A stretch of DNA of 64,000 bases from Streptococcus intermedius SK54 = ATCC 27335 (GTDB taxonomy: Bacteria > Bacillota > Bacilli > Lactobacillales > Streptococcaceae), in the NCBI RefSeq assembly GCF_000413475.1, contig NZ_ATFK01000003.1, forward strand, positions 202,224 to 266,223, read 5' to 3'. The position numbers were made by a program, and so were the translations under genes. Positions 1 to 8,942 of the stretch are shown piece after piece (position 1 is the first letter of the stretch; each line of letters opens with the position of its first letter). The notes under the pieces were generated by a model that saw only the letters and a list, made by a program, of their open reading frames with translations, was not told the DNA's origin and did no database searches.

Positions 1-1709
1 TGCTGACCCTGCGGCTTTTTGACCAAAATCCTGATGTCCTGACCTACTACCAGCAACGTTATCAGTATGTTCATGTCGATGAGTATCAGGATACTAACCA
101 CGCCCAGTACCAGCTGGTCAAGCTCTTGGCTTCTCGTTTTAAGAATATCTGTGTGGTTGGAGATGCCGACCAGTCTATCTATGGCTGGCGGGGAGCCGAC
201 ATGCAAAATATCTTGGATTTTGAAAAAGATTATCCTGAAGCTAAAGTCGTTCTTCTAGAAGAAAACTATCGCTCTACCAAGACCATCCTTCAGGCAGCTA
301 ATGAGGTTATTCGAAATAACCGCAATCGCCGTCCTAAAAATCTCTGGACTCAGAATGAAGATGGCGAAGAAATTGTCTACTATCGAGCTAATGACGAGCA
401 GGATGAAGCTCTCTTTGTCGCTCGAACCATTGATCAGCTGACCCGAGAAGGCTACAGTCATAAGGATTTTGCAGTTCTTTACCGGACCAATGCTCAATCA
501 CGGACAGTGGAAGAAGCCCTCCTTAAGGCCAATATTCCTTATACCATGGTGGGGGGCACCAAATTCTATAGCCGTAAGGAAATACGGGATGTCATTAGCT
601 ATCTAAATCTCATTGCCAACCCTAGTGATAACATCAGCTATGAGCGGGTGGTGAATGAGCCCAAGCGTGGTGTTGGTCCGGGAACAGTAGAGAAGATTCG
701 GAATTTTGCAGCCAGTCAAAACGTATCTCTTTTAGAAGCCTCCTCACAGATTATGCTTTCACTTGTCAAAGGGAAAGCTGCTCAGTCAGTTTTTGACTTT
801 GCCAATCTCATTTTGAATCTTCGTGAGCGACTAGATGAGTTGACGGTGACAGAATTGGTGGAAATAGTTCTTGAAAAGACGGGTTATACTGAACAATTAG
901 TAGCTCAAGGGACGCTGGAAAGTCAGGCTCGAATTGAAAATATTGAAGAATTCTTATCGGTTACCAAAAATTTTGATGAACATTCTGAAAATGATACAGA
1001 AGAAACGGGGCTTGATAAGTTAAGCCGTTTCCTTAATGATCTGGCTTTGGTTGCGGACACAGATGACGCTGGCACTCAGGAAAGCTCAGAAGTGACACTT
1101 ATGACGCTACATGCTGCCAAGGGGTTAGAATTTCCAGTGGTTTTCATTATCGGTATGGAAGAAAATGTCTTCCCACTTAGTCGGGCAACTGAAGAGGAAG
1201 ACGAATTAGAGGAAGAGCGCCGATTAGCCTATGTTGGAATTACTCGTGCTGAAAAAGTCTTGTTTCTGACCAATGCTAACTCGCGTTTGCTGTATGGGAA
1301 AACTAATTATAATCGACCAACTCGTTTTCTCAATGAAATTAGTTCGGATTTATTGAATTACCAAGGATTAGCTCGACCGGCCAATACATCTTTTAAAGCT
1401 TCCTATGTAAATGGAAAAAACGTCCAGTTTGGTCAAGGGACAAGTCTCGCTCAAGCATTACAAGAACGCAAACGGCAAGTTGGACCAAGTAGTATTTCCT
1501 CAAGTCAGTTGCCATTTGGCAAGAATATAGAGGCTACTCAACCAGATTTGAATTGGGCTATCGGTGATATTGCGCACCATAAAAAATGGGGAGATGGAAC
1601 TGTATTGGAGGTGTCAGGTAGCGGTAGTAGCCTAGAACTAAAAATTAATTTTCCAGAGGTTGGATTAAAGAAATTGTTAGCAAGTGTTGCACCAATTGAG
1701 AAAAAATAA
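1..1709 (+). CDS. pcrA: ATP-dependent DNA helicase PcrA (UvrD/Rep family), 5' end outside window
   Basis: Superfamily 1A 3'-5' helicase acting in nucleotide excision repair and in removing proteins from DNA. The frame is open from the left edge, giving about 568 visible residues of a family usually near 750-770. Helicase motif II (VDEYQDTN) and motif III (GDADQSIYGWRGAD) appear near the visible N-terminus. Motif V (TLMTLHAAKGLEFPVVF) and motif VI (EEERRLAYVGITRA) follow, then the Lys/Gly-rich C-terminal tail with the IGDIAHHKKWGDGTV motif typical of the PcrA tudor-like domain. The Walker A part is lost outside the window. PcrA is preferred over Rep or RexA because of this tail. Confidence 0.95.
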   Translation, partial: LTLRLFDQNPDVLTYYQQRYQYVHVDEYQDTNHAQYQLVKLLASRFKNICVVGDADQSIYGWRGADMQNILDFEKDYPEAKVVLLEENYRSTKTILQAANEVIRNNRNRRPKNLWTQNEDGEEIVYYRANDEQDEALFVARTIDQLTREGYSHKDFAVLYRTNAQSRTVEEALLKANIPYTMVGGTKFYSRKEIRDVISYLNLIANPSDNISYERVVNEPKRGVGPGTVEKIRNFAASQNVSLLEASSQIMLSLVKGKAAQSVFDFANLILNLRERLDELTVTELVEIVLEKTGYTEQLVAQGTLESQARIENIEEFLSVTKNFDEHSENDTEETGLDKLSRFLNDLALVADTDDAGTQESSEVTLMTLHAAKGLEFPVVFIIGMEENVFPLSRATEEEDELEEERRLAYVGITRAEKVLFLTNANSRLLYGKTNYNRPTRFLNEISSDLLNYQGLARPANTSFKASYVNGKNVQFGQGTSLAQALQERKRQVGPSSISSSQLPFGKNIEATQPDLNWAIGDIAHHKKWGDGTVLEVSGSGSSLELKINFPEVGLKKLLASVAPIEKK

Positions 1710-1734
1710 CATCTAAATGTAAGAAGGAGTTGTT

Positions 1735-2136
1735 ATGATAAAATATTCCATCGAAGTTTGGATTTATAATCCGATTATTAGGGAAATGTTACTCTTAAAA
1801 GTTAAAACGGATCAATTTTCTTTTTGGCAACCGATTACTGGTGGTATTGAGAATGGTGAAATTCCTGAAGTTGCCTGTATTCGGGAGATTTTTGAAGAAA
1901 CTGGACTGAAAACTACTCTAACAAAACTTTTGAAAATCGGACATCATACAGTTATTATGAATGAAGACTTATCCATTTTTAAAACACTTTTTCTGATGGA
2001 AACGAAGCAGAAGGATATTCGTATTTCTGATGAACACGTTGATTTTATGTGGACAAAAGTTAAAACTGTTCCTGATATATTGTATTGGCAGAGTAATCAA
2101 GAGACGTTTCAAATGGTAGTAAAAAAATTAAGCTAG
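1735..2136 (+). CDS. Nudix hydrolase
   Basis: 133-residue single-domain Nudix pyrophosphohydrolase. The Nudix box is complete: a GG-x-ENGE segment, then REIFEETGL, at about residues 39-61, so metal-binding glutamates are present. An AGAAGGAG ribosome site lies 5 bases before the ATG. The gene sits 25 bases behind pcrA and is probably cotranscribed. The substrate cannot be read from sequence; the short single-domain form resembles dATP/dihydroneopterin-triphosphate-type Nudix enzymes, but that is inference. Confidence 0.85.
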   Translation: MIKYSIEVWIYNPIIREMLLLKVKTDQFSFWQPITGGIENGEIPEVACIREIFEETGLKTTLTKLLKIGHHTVIMNEDLSIFKTLFLMETKQKDIRISDEHVDFMWTKVKTVPDILYWQSNQETFQMVVKKLS

Positions 2137-2142
2137 GAGAGC

Positions 2143-2779
2143 AATGAAAGAAAGTAGTCGTGGGCAGAGAACGTTACTGTCTCTTTCTTTGTTGATGTTG
2201 AAAGTAATACAGACACCCTTTTTAAAGCTTGAGAAGTTTCGATATCCAAATCCCTGATGTTTGATGTCTTTGCTAAGCATTCTTTGTATCTTCAAGTTTG
2301 ATGGGAGTTAGTAATATGGTTTGACACTATTTCTAGCTTCTTTGAAATACTTGAAGAAGTTTCGTATGGTTGTTTGTCTTTTACTATAAAGGCTTGTAAT
2401 GGGTTTCTGAGTTTCATAATTCTGAGCAATAAAAGTTAACTTGGATTTCTGATAATAGAATTCATTCTAGAAGAGAACTTCAGGTAAAATAGGCTGCTTC
2501 TCTTTAAACTGAATGTGGTTGAGTTTATGATAACAGCAGACGTTGAAAGGGGCGATGCCTTTAGTAAGAACTGATAAATCGCCAATTTCGATTAAAGAAA
2601 TCTTAGAAGGCTTTTGGTAATCGTATTTTATCTATTTATCCTTGTAGTGTTTATGTTTAGAGGGTATAGTCTAGGTAGGTGATTACCTCAATATGAGTTT
2701 TATACTTAAAAGCTTTATTTCAAGTGATATTCCTGTCTCTAATTCTAATCAATTCTGTCATATTATGGAGTTGTTCCAT
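2143..2779 (-). pseudogene. Degenerate ISL3-family transposase (IS1167/IS1193-like)
   Basis: Reading the minus strand from 2779 gives an N-terminal piece starting MEQLHNMTELIRIRDRNI. Pieces in other frames follow: YDYQKPSKI at about 2610-2580, and near the end GFGYRNFSSFKKGV then ITFNINKERDS. These match, in order, the N-terminal, zinc-finger-flanking and C-terminal parts of ISL3-family transposases. Several stops, frameshifts and deletions separate them, and the total of about 640 bases is roughly half the normal gene. It cannot make an active transposase. The DNA up to 3000 holds no intact gene. Confidence 0.75.
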
Positions 2780-2854
2780 GTGATGCTTTTCGTTATAAGC
2801 CATATGGAACTTTTTCATGCATTCAAAAGGCTTTGTAATTTCCAAAATGGATTT

Positions 2855-2879
2855 CTCCACTACAGATGTTATAGAGCCC
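2855..2879 (-). repeat. Terminal inverted repeat of the decayed ISL3-type element
   Basis: Read on the minus strand this is GGGCTCTATAACATCTGTAG followed by TGGAG. It lies just outside the transposase N-terminus where an ISL3 end should be. The same end motif (CTCTATAA, a short spacer, CTGTAGTGG) recurs at 40291-40340. Confidence 0.6.
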
Positions 2880-2892
2880 AAATCTTTTTGTG

Positions 2893-2924
2893 AAGGAATC
2901 GTAACTTGTCCGATTCCTTTTTTA
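2893..2924 (+). terminator. Rho-independent terminator upstream of the tetR promoter
   Basis: AAGGAATCG (2893-2901) and CGATTCCTT (2911-2919) form a 9-bp stem followed by a T run. It isolates the following tetR promoter from readthrough out of the IS relic. Confidence 0.75.
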
Positions 2925-2931
2925 TTACCTC

Positions 2932-2989
2932 TTGACATTAGAATTGTCAGAATTTATAATAAAGGTAGAAAGGCGATAACGGTGTTATC
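2932..2989 (+). promoter_or_regulatory. tetR-ABC promoter with two palindromes (candidate operators)
   Basis: TTGACA (2932-2937) and TATAAT (2955-2960) are separated by exactly 17 bases: a consensus sigma-A promoter. TGACA-N7-TGTCA (2933-2949) overlaps the -35 and spacer. GATAAC-GGT-GTTATC (2975-2989) is a perfect palindrome just downstream of the expected start. Either could be the operator of the adjacent TetR-type regulator; which one is bound is inference. Confidence 0.7.
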
Positions 2990-3000
2990 AAATTAAAATC

Positions 3001-3612
3001 ATGAAAAAAGAAACTGATGAGTTAAACAAAAAAATCTTGGAGAGCGCAAGGAGTGAGTTCTTAGCTTATGGCTATCAGGATGCTTCACTGCGGAGAATTT
3101 GTCGCGCTGCTGGCTTGACGACTGGGGCTTTTTATAAGCGCTATGAGAGTAAGAACAGTCTCTTTGCTGCCCTGCTTGAGCCTACTCTGGATGCGCTAGA
3201 CTGGTATGGGCAGGAGCAGAAGCGACGTGACTATGCTTTGCTAGAAGAAGGACATCTGTCTGATATGTGGGCCCATCGTTTAGAGGATCTCCAGTCTCTG
3301 ATGTGTATTCTCTATGAGCATAAGGATAACATGCAACTGCTGCTGTTTAAATCTCAGGGTTCTTCGCAGGCAGACTTCAGGATTCATCTGCCTCATTTGG
3401 CTACAGATGAGACTTATTGCTATTTGGAGCTGGCTTATAAAGAGGGGAAAATCAATCATTTGGTCAAACACGAGTTTCTGCGATCGTGCATGACAGCTTA
3501 TTACACAGCTGTATTTGAGCCTTTGGCGCAAGACTGGACCCAAGAGCAGGCGCTGGAATTTTGCCATTCCATCATGGATTTGTTTAATTGGGGAGGTTTG
3601 CTAGGTTTTTGA
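3001..3612 (+). CDS. TetR/AcrR-family transcriptional regulator
   Basis: 203 residues. The N-terminal helix-turn-helix (about residues 8-55: ILESARSEFLAYGYQDASLR, then CRAAGLTTGAFYKRYESKNSLF) is a classic TetR DNA-binding domain; the rest is a helical ligand-binding and dimer domain. No strong ribosome site precedes the ATG; the nearest AGAAAGG is about 27 bases upstream, with the GATAAC palindrome lying between. The gene is followed 18 bases later by an ABC transporter pair on the same strand, so it most likely controls that pair and itself. The inducer is unknown. Confidence 0.88.
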   Translation: MKKETDELNKKILESARSEFLAYGYQDASLRRICRAAGLTTGAFYKRYESKNSLFAALLEPTLDALDWYGQEQKRRDYALLEEGHLSDMWAHRLEDLQSLMCILYEHKDNMQLLLFKSQGSSQADFRIHLPHLATDETYCYLELAYKEGKINHLVKHEFLRSCMTAYYTAVFEPLAQDWTQEQALEFCHSIMDLFNWGGLLGF

Positions 3613-3630
3613 TAGAAAGAAGGAAATTCT

Positions 3631-5397
3631 ATGAAGAAAAAATCTGTTCTTGCTTGGATCTGGGACTTTGTTTCCCTTCATAAGCTATATTTTGTACTCA
3701 GTCTGATCTTTGCCCTTGCCTCTGTGATTTCAGGATTTCTGCCTTATTTCTTTATTGGTGGAATGATTAATCAGCTCTTGGCGGGCAATAAAAACTGGGA
3801 TTTCTACCTGCAGCAGTCAGCTTGGGCAGGTCTAGCCTGGATTGGCTACTGGGGCTTCCACGGTATTTCCACTATGCTGTCGCATACGGCTACTTTTAAG
3901 ATTTTAGCGGAAATGCGGCGCCGCCTGACAGACAAGCTGGCTAGGCTGCCTCTTGGTACAGTGCTTAGTCAGTCATCAGGGAGCTATAAAAACATTATCG
4001 TTGAGCGGGTGGATGCGACCGAAACGACCTTGGCTCACCTAATTCCAGAGTTTACTGCTGGGATTTTTGGTCCGATTATTGTTCTCATTGCCATGCTGGT
4101 TGTCGATTGGCGCCTGACCTTGCTGTCTCTCCTGACTATTCCCATTGTGGGGCTGGCCTATATGCGGATGGTTGCCAATAGCGAAGCTGACTATCAAAAT
4201 ACTCTGGTCAAGACCAAAAAGCTCAATGATACAGCGGTGGAATACATCAATGGGATTGAAGTTATCAAGGTCTTTGGCAAAGAAAAGTTTTCTTACGATA
4301 AGTTTGTGACGGCTGCTAGAGAAGGAGCAGACTGCTTTATTGAGTGGATGCGCAAGTTCAATCTGGAGATGGGCATTGTGACTGCTTTTCTGCCATCAGG
4401 CTTGCTCTTTCTGCTGCCGGCTGGCTGTTATTTCTATCTGCAAGGCAGTTTGACTGCCGGCAATTTCATTCTAATGATTATTCTGTCGCTTAGTCTTCTG
4501 ACTCCTCTGATTTTAGTGGCAAGTTACATGGACGATTTACGGAAAATCGGGACTATTTTTGGTCAAGTGATCGATATTTTGGAAAAGCCTGATTTGAAAA
4601 GGCCTCAGGAGCTGATAGAACTTCCAAAAGGAACAGATCTGGTCATGACGGATGTCAGATTTGGCTATACAGATGAAGCGGAAGTACTGCATGGAATTTC
4701 GCTAGATATTAAGGCTGGCAGCATCAATGCTTTAGTTGGGCCATCAGGCTCAGGTAAGTCTACAATTGCCAAGCTTCTAGCTTCTTTCTGGGATGTCACT
4801 TCTGGCCAGATTACTTACGGTGGCTTGGACATTCGCCAGCTTCCGCTAGACTATTACAGTCGGCAGGTTGCTTATGTGACCCAGGATAACTATCTCTTTG
4901 ATGAGACTATTATGGAAAATATCCGGATGGGAAATCCAGCAGCATCTGACGAAGTGGTCATCGAAATTGCCCGTCGTTGTGGCTGTTATGACTTTATCAT
5001 GAACTTAGAAAACGGATTTGAGACTCAGGTAGGCTCTGGCGGCGGTCATCTATCTGGTGGGGAGCGTCAGCGGATTGCCATCGCCCGTGCCATGCTTAAG
5101 GATGCGCCGATTCTTATCTTGGATGAAGCGACTGCTTATACAGATCCGGAAAATGAAGCACGGATTCAGTCCAGTCTAGCTCGTTTGATTGAAGGACGGA
5201 CCTTGATTGTCATTGCCCACCGATTGTCTACGATTATGAGCGCAGACCAGATAGTTCTAGTCAATGATGGCCGAATCGAAGCTAGAGGTCGGCATGAAGA
5301 GTTGCTGGCAGCCAGTCCGCTTTATGCTTCCATGTGGCAGGTCCATATTGCTACCAGGGATAGTGGTGAGATGGAAGGAGGGCTGACACATGCTTAA
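3631..5397 (+). CDS. ABC transporter, fused permease/ATPase half-transporter (subunit 1)
   Basis: 588 residues: about six membrane helices over residues 15-310 (type I exporter fold), then a nucleotide-binding domain. Walker A is GPSGSGKST (about 370), the signature is LSGGERQRIAIARA, Walker B is ILILDEATA, and the H-loop reads IAHRL, so the ATPase site is complete. AGAAGGAA gives the ribosome site. It overlaps the next half-transporter by 8 bases and will form a heterodimer with it. The pair resembles the exporter-fold YbtPQ/IrtAB-like group as well as multidrug exporters, so direction and substrate are open. The preceding TetR gene suggests inducible expression. Confidence 0.9.
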   Translation: MKKKSVLAWIWDFVSLHKLYFVLSLIFALASVISGFLPYFFIGGMINQLLAGNKNWDFYLQQSAWAGLAWIGYWGFHGISTMLSHTATFKILAEMRRRLTDKLARLPLGTVLSQSSGSYKNIIVERVDATETTLAHLIPEFTAGIFGPIIVLIAMLVVDWRLTLLSLLTIPIVGLAYMRMVANSEADYQNTLVKTKKLNDTAVEYINGIEVIKVFGKEKFSYDKFVTAAREGADCFIEWMRKFNLEMGIVTAFLPSGLLFLLPAGCYFYLQGSLTAGNFILMIILSLSLLTPLILVASYMDDLRKIGTIFGQVIDILEKPDLKRPQELIELPKGTDLVMTDVRFGYTDEAEVLHGISLDIKAGSINALVGPSGSGKSTIAKLLASFWDVTSGQITYGGLDIRQLPLDYYSRQVAYVTQDNYLFDETIMENIRMGNPAASDEVVIEIARRCGCYDFIMNLENGFETQVGSGGGHLSGGERQRIAIARAMLKDAPILILDEATAYTDPENEARIQSSLARLIEGRTLIVIAHRLSTIMSADQIVLVNDGRIEARGRHEELLAASPLYASMWQVHIATRDSGEMEGGLTHA

Positions 5398-7135
5398 TAT
5401 ACTGAAGAAATTCTTTGATTTCTGTACAACAGAGGACCGTAGGAAATTTTATCAATCCATTTATCTGGGTATCATCAAGTCCTTTATCATCGCTCTGCGT
5501 ATCCCAGCAATCGGCCTAGTCGTTATGGGACTGATTGAGAAGAATCTCTCTATGCAGACCTTCTGGCTGGCTCTGGGTATCATGTTGGCATCCACTGTGC
5601 TAAACGTCTGGATTACACTGAAAATTACCATGCTACAGACGGAAGCGGGCTATCATACCTGTGCTCAGAAGCGGATTGAAATTGCCGAGCACATGCGCTA
5701 TCTGCCCATGGGTTACTTTAATCAAAATAGCTTGGGCAAGATTACCAGTGTTACGACCAATACGCTGGAAGGACTGTCTGATGTAGCTACCAGAGTGGTT
5801 ATGATGACTGTGCAGGGCTTTCTGACGACTGGCCTCATCACTATGTTGGTCTTTCTCTATGACTGGCGGGTTGGTCTGGTTCTCTTGGTTGGTCTCGTCC
5901 TCTTTCTCCTGCCAAATACCCTTATGCGTTGGCAAGTTGGCAAGGTTTCTGATGACAAGTATCAGGCGGATACGGACCTGATAGCCGTTGTTTTGGAATA
6001 TAGCCAAGGGATTGCAGAAGTAAAGAACTATAATCTGGTTAACCGTTCTGCCAAGAAGCTGTCCAAAGCTATTGAACGCAAAAGTCAGCTAGATACCAAA
6101 ATGACACTCGTGACCTCACCTTACATTGCCCTCCAAGGCATAGTGACCAAGCTGACTGGTCTCTTTATGGGGCTTTTCTCTATCTACTTTTATCTCAATG
6201 GTGGTATGGAGCTGCTGGTAACCATTATGATGATTGTCAGTGGTTTTATGATTTATGAAAATCTAGACGGCGTTGGCTCTTTCTCTTCTCTCCTGCGCAT
6301 TGTTGATTTGTCGGTTGATATGGTCAATCAAGTCTTGGCTATCCAGCCTATGGACATCATCGGTCAGGATATTGAGCCTAAGAGCAGTCGGATTGAGCTG
6401 AGAGATGTTAGCTTCTCTTATGGAAATAAGAAAATCATTGACCGAGTTTCCCTCACCATTCCAGAAAAAACGACGACTGCCTTGGTCGGACCTTCTGGAT
6501 CAGGCAAGACAACGCTCTGCAATCTCATTGCCCGCTTCTGGGATGTGGACCATGGAAGTATTAGTTTGGACGGGCATGATGTCAGGGATTACAGCTATGA
6601 CAGCCTGATTCGCAATTTCAGCTTTGTCTTCCAAAGCGTCTACCTCTTTGAGGATACCATTGCCAATAACATTCGTTTTGGCAAGCCGGAGGCCAGTCAG
6701 GAAGAAGTGATAGAGGCTGCCAAGAAAGCCGCCTGTCATGATTTTATCCTCTCGCTACCTGATGGCTATGATACCAAGATTGGTGAAGGGGGTGCCAGTC
6801 TTTCTGGAGGTGAGCGTCAGCGCATTTCCATCGCGCGGGCTATTATCAAGGATGCGCCTATTATCATTCTGGATGAAGCAACAGCCAATGTTGATCCAGA
6901 GAATGAAGAAGCCCTCATGCAGGCTATTCAGGCTCTGACTCGCGATAAGACCATTATCATGATTGCCCACCGACTCAAGACAGTTGAGCATGCAGACCAG
7001 ATTTTGGTGTTAGATCAAGGCCGTATTGTCGAGCAAGGCAAACACCAAGACTTACTTGCAAAACAAGGTATCTATAGTAAGTTTATCCAAGAAAGAAAAA
7101 CAGCTGCCAGCTGGCGGATTGAGATGGGGGAGTGA
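5390..7135 (+). CDS. ABC transporter, fused permease/ATPase half-transporter (subunit 2)
   Basis: 581 residues with the same architecture as its partner: an N-terminal six-helix membrane domain and a C-terminal ATPase. Walker A is GPSGSGKTT, the signature LSGGERQRISIARA, Walker B IIILDEATA, and the H-loop IAHRL. Both members therefore carry intact catalytic motifs, unlike heterodimers with one degenerate site. Its ATG lies inside the end of the upstream gene, indicating translational coupling. Transcription should stop at the hairpin at 7144-7169. The substrate is unknown. Confidence 0.9.
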   Translation: MLNILKKFFDFCTTEDRRKFYQSIYLGIIKSFIIALRIPAIGLVVMGLIEKNLSMQTFWLALGIMLASTVLNVWITLKITMLQTEAGYHTCAQKRIEIAEHMRYLPMGYFNQNSLGKITSVTTNTLEGLSDVATRVVMMTVQGFLTTGLITMLVFLYDWRVGLVLLVGLVLFLLPNTLMRWQVGKVSDDKYQADTDLIAVVLEYSQGIAEVKNYNLVNRSAKKLSKAIERKSQLDTKMTLVTSPYIALQGIVTKLTGLFMGLFSIYFYLNGGMELLVTIMMIVSGFMIYENLDGVGSFSSLLRIVDLSVDMVNQVLAIQPMDIIGQDIEPKSSRIELRDVSFSYGNKKIIDRVSLTIPEKTTTALVGPSGSGKTTLCNLIARFWDVDHGSISLDGHDVRDYSYDSLIRNFSFVFQSVYLFEDTIANNIRFGKPEASQEEVIEAAKKAACHDFILSLPDGYDTKIGEGGASLSGGERQRISIARAIIKDAPIIILDEATANVDPENEEALMQAIQALTRDKTIIMIAHRLKTVEHADQILVLDQGRIVEQGKHQDLLAKQGIYSKFIQERKTAASWRIEMGE

Positions 7136-7143
7136 TAGTATTT

Positions 7144-7169
7144 AAACCGTTGTAAATCAGCGGTTTTTT
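7144..7169 (+). terminator. Terminator of the tetR-ABC operon
   Basis: AAACCG (7144-7149) and CGGTTT (7161-7166) form the stem, extended by TTG/CAG pairing, and a run of T follows. Confidence 0.7.
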
Positions 7170-7187
7170 TACGTTTGTTTTCATTTG

Positions 7188-7224
7188 TTTCAGTCTTGAC
7201 TGAAATGAGTGAAAGAGGTATACT
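7188..7224 (+). promoter_or_regulatory. Promoter and 18-bp perfect palindrome (autoregulatory operator)
   Basis: TTGACT (7196-7201) and TATACT (7219-7224) are 17 bases apart. The perfect palindrome TTTCAGTC-TT-GACTGAAA (7188-7205) covers the whole -35 hexamer, so a bound dimer would block RNA polymerase. The first gene downstream encodes a winged-helix regulator, so autorepression is the natural inference. Confidence 0.75.
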
Positions 7225-7244
7225 ATAGGTAAGAGGTAACAGAT

Positions 7245-7733
7245 ATGAATCAGAAAAAGAAGATTAGTTTAAAGCCAGAGTTACAAAAGTTTATTGAGAA
7301 TATTGCTGCCATTTATGAAGGTTATGGTATTCCACGAATCGGGGGTAGGATTTTCGGTTTGAGTCTTGTTTATGGAGAACCTTTGTCAGCAGAAGATATG
7401 TCGGCTCTCCTTCAAGCAAGCAGGAGCAGTATTTCTACCAATATTCGAGCATTGATGCTCAATGGCTGGATAGAAAAGGTTACCTTTCCTGGAGATAGGA
7501 TTGACTATTTTAGATTTTCCCCCCAGGCTTGGGAACGAGTTCTAGAACATCGAAAAGAAGCTTTATTTCCAATCAAGCAGATTGTTGAAAGGGGACAGCA
7601 GGAACTGGCTGAAGATTCGCTCGAGCACCAGCAGTTAGAAGACATGAAAGCATGGCTGGATATCCAGACTCATTATCAGGAGGAAATGTTGAAGGCTTGG
7701 CAGAAACATATCAGAGACAAGCAAAGAAGGTGA
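7245..7733 (+). CDS. GbsR/MarR-type winged-helix transcriptional regulator
   Basis: 162 residues. The central part (GIPRIGGRIFGLSLVYGEPL, then SAEDMSALLQASRSSISTNIRALMLNGWI) is the winged helix-turn-helix of the GbsR/PadR-like branch of MarR regulators. The C-terminal half is helical and likely dimerises. The ribosome site is weak (AAGAGGT). The alpha/beta hydrolase gene begins 5 bases after the stop, so the pair forms one transcription unit under a promoter that carries an 18-bp palindrome. The ligand is unknown; the hydrolase may act on or detoxify it. Confidence 0.82.
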   Translation: MNQKKKISLKPELQKFIENIAAIYEGYGIPRIGGRIFGLSLVYGEPLSAEDMSALLQASRSSISTNIRALMLNGWIEKVTFPGDRIDYFRFSPQAWERVLEHRKEALFPIKQIVERGQQELAEDSLEHQQLEDMKAWLDIQTHYQEEMLKAWQKHIRDKQRR

Positions 7734-7738
7734 CGAAG

Positions 7739-8752
7739 ATGTATGAAAATCCTTATCAATATTTATCAGGAAATATTGGAGACAAAAAACTCATTCGGGC
7801 GGGTTTTGAAGAAAAGCTCTATGATACAGGACAGGTTAAACTGAATTATGTTGTGGGACCGGACAATGGACCCAATCTTCTGCTTATTCCAGCTCAAATG
7901 GGAACTTGGGAATCTTATGGCAAAGTCCTGATTCCTCTTTCTCAGCAGTTCAAGGTATATGCTATTGATATTCGGGGGCATGGCAAGTCCAGTTGGACAC
8001 CAGGAGATTATTCTTGGTCTACAATCGGTCAGGATATGCGTTCCTTTATTGACAATGTCGTCCAAGGGAAAGTAATCATTTCGGGAAATTCTTCAGGAGG
8101 TATTATCGCTCTTTGGTGTGCAGCCAATTTGGGTTCAGAAGTAGCAGGAATTGTCATTGAGGATGCTCCTGTCTTTTCTGCAGAGATGCCTCGTTTTAAG
8201 GAGAGGGACCGTTTTGTCTACAATGGTCTCAAGCATATGGTAGAAAAAATAGGGGATTTGGACAATCGTGATTTGGCGGATTATTTTTCAGGTCAGGAGA
8301 TGCCTGTCTCGGAGAATCGGGTTAAAAAAATGCCTGACTGGATGATTCGTTTATTATCAAAGCGTATCAAGAAATTTCAAACCAATCACCCCAATCAGCC
8401 ACTGGAAGTTGGTTTTCCATCTGCTTTGAAGCTGCTTCTGAAATCACTGTCCATGTTTGATCCAGATTTTGCTCGCGCTTTTGTGGATGGCCGATTTTAT
8501 CAAGGTATTCATCATGCTGAAGCCCTGAAAGCAAGCACTTGTCCAATACTATTTCTCCATGCTAACTGGAAAAGATATGAGAAGTACGGTCTAGTTGGGG
8601 CTCTAGATGACCAGGATGTTCAGCATATTCTGGAACTGGCGCCACAGACTATTTACAAAAAAATTCCAGCCAACCATGTCATCCATGCATTTAAACCTCG
8701 TTGCTATATCCAAGCTTTGCTGGAGTTTAAAGACACAATTCAGAACAGCTAA
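7739..8752 (+). CDS. Alpha/beta-fold hydrolase
   Basis: 337 residues from the ATG at 7739, chosen because AAGAAGG lies 8 bases upstream; an earlier in-frame ATG at 7652 would overlap the regulator by 80 bases and lacks such a site. The fold shows in LLLIPAQMGTWESYG (oxyanion region), DIRGHGKS, the nucleophile elbow GNSSGG and a late catalytic His in NHVIHAF. This supports a Ser-type hydrolase, esterase or lactonase. It is coupled to the regulator gene, with a strong terminator directly after the stop. The substrate is not predictable. Confidence 0.85.
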   Translation: MYENPYQYLSGNIGDKKLIRAGFEEKLYDTGQVKLNYVVGPDNGPNLLLIPAQMGTWESYGKVLIPLSQQFKVYAIDIRGHGKSSWTPGDYSWSTIGQDMRSFIDNVVQGKVIISGNSSGGIIALWCAANLGSEVAGIVIEDAPVFSAEMPRFKERDRFVYNGLKHMVEKIGDLDNRDLADYFSGQEMPVSENRVKKMPDWMIRLLSKRIKKFQTNHPNQPLEVGFPSALKLLLKSLSMFDPDFARAFVDGRFYQGIHHAEALKASTCPILFLHANWKRYEKYGLVGALDDQDVQHILELAPQTIYKKIPANHVIHAFKPRCYIQALLEFKDTIQNS

Positions 8753-8777
8753 AGCAAGCCAATGGCTTGCTATTTTT
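8753..8777 (+). terminator. Terminator after the hydrolase gene
   Basis: AGCAAGCC (8753-8760), loop AAT, GGCTTGCT (8764-8771), then ATTTTTC: a perfect 8-bp stem that begins directly behind the stop codon. Confidence 0.88.
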
Positions 8778-8793
8778 CATTTATTGGTAGGAA

Positions 8794-8802
8794 TGGTATA
8801 AT
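8794..8802 (+). promoter_or_regulatory. Extended -10 promoter upstream of the DUF2130 gene
   Basis: TGG followed by TATAAT (8797-8802). There is no good -35, as is usual for extended -10 promoters. It leaves a leader of about 130 bases before the DUF2130 start. Confidence 0.55.
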
Positions 8803-8942
8803 AGTTGATAGTCGTGAGAAGTAGATTAGTGAATTTGGGATAATGATGAAAAATAGAGTTAGAAATAATAAATGATAGCGATATAATCTATCAACTTGGA
8901 AAAAAAGAATAAAATGTTTAATTTTAGATGAAGAGGTACCCC

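Noticed and set aside
7652..7738. Longer start for the alpha/beta hydrolase
   Set aside because: It would overlap the regulator by about 80 bases, lacks a ribosome site, and homology-like sequence begins only after 7739.
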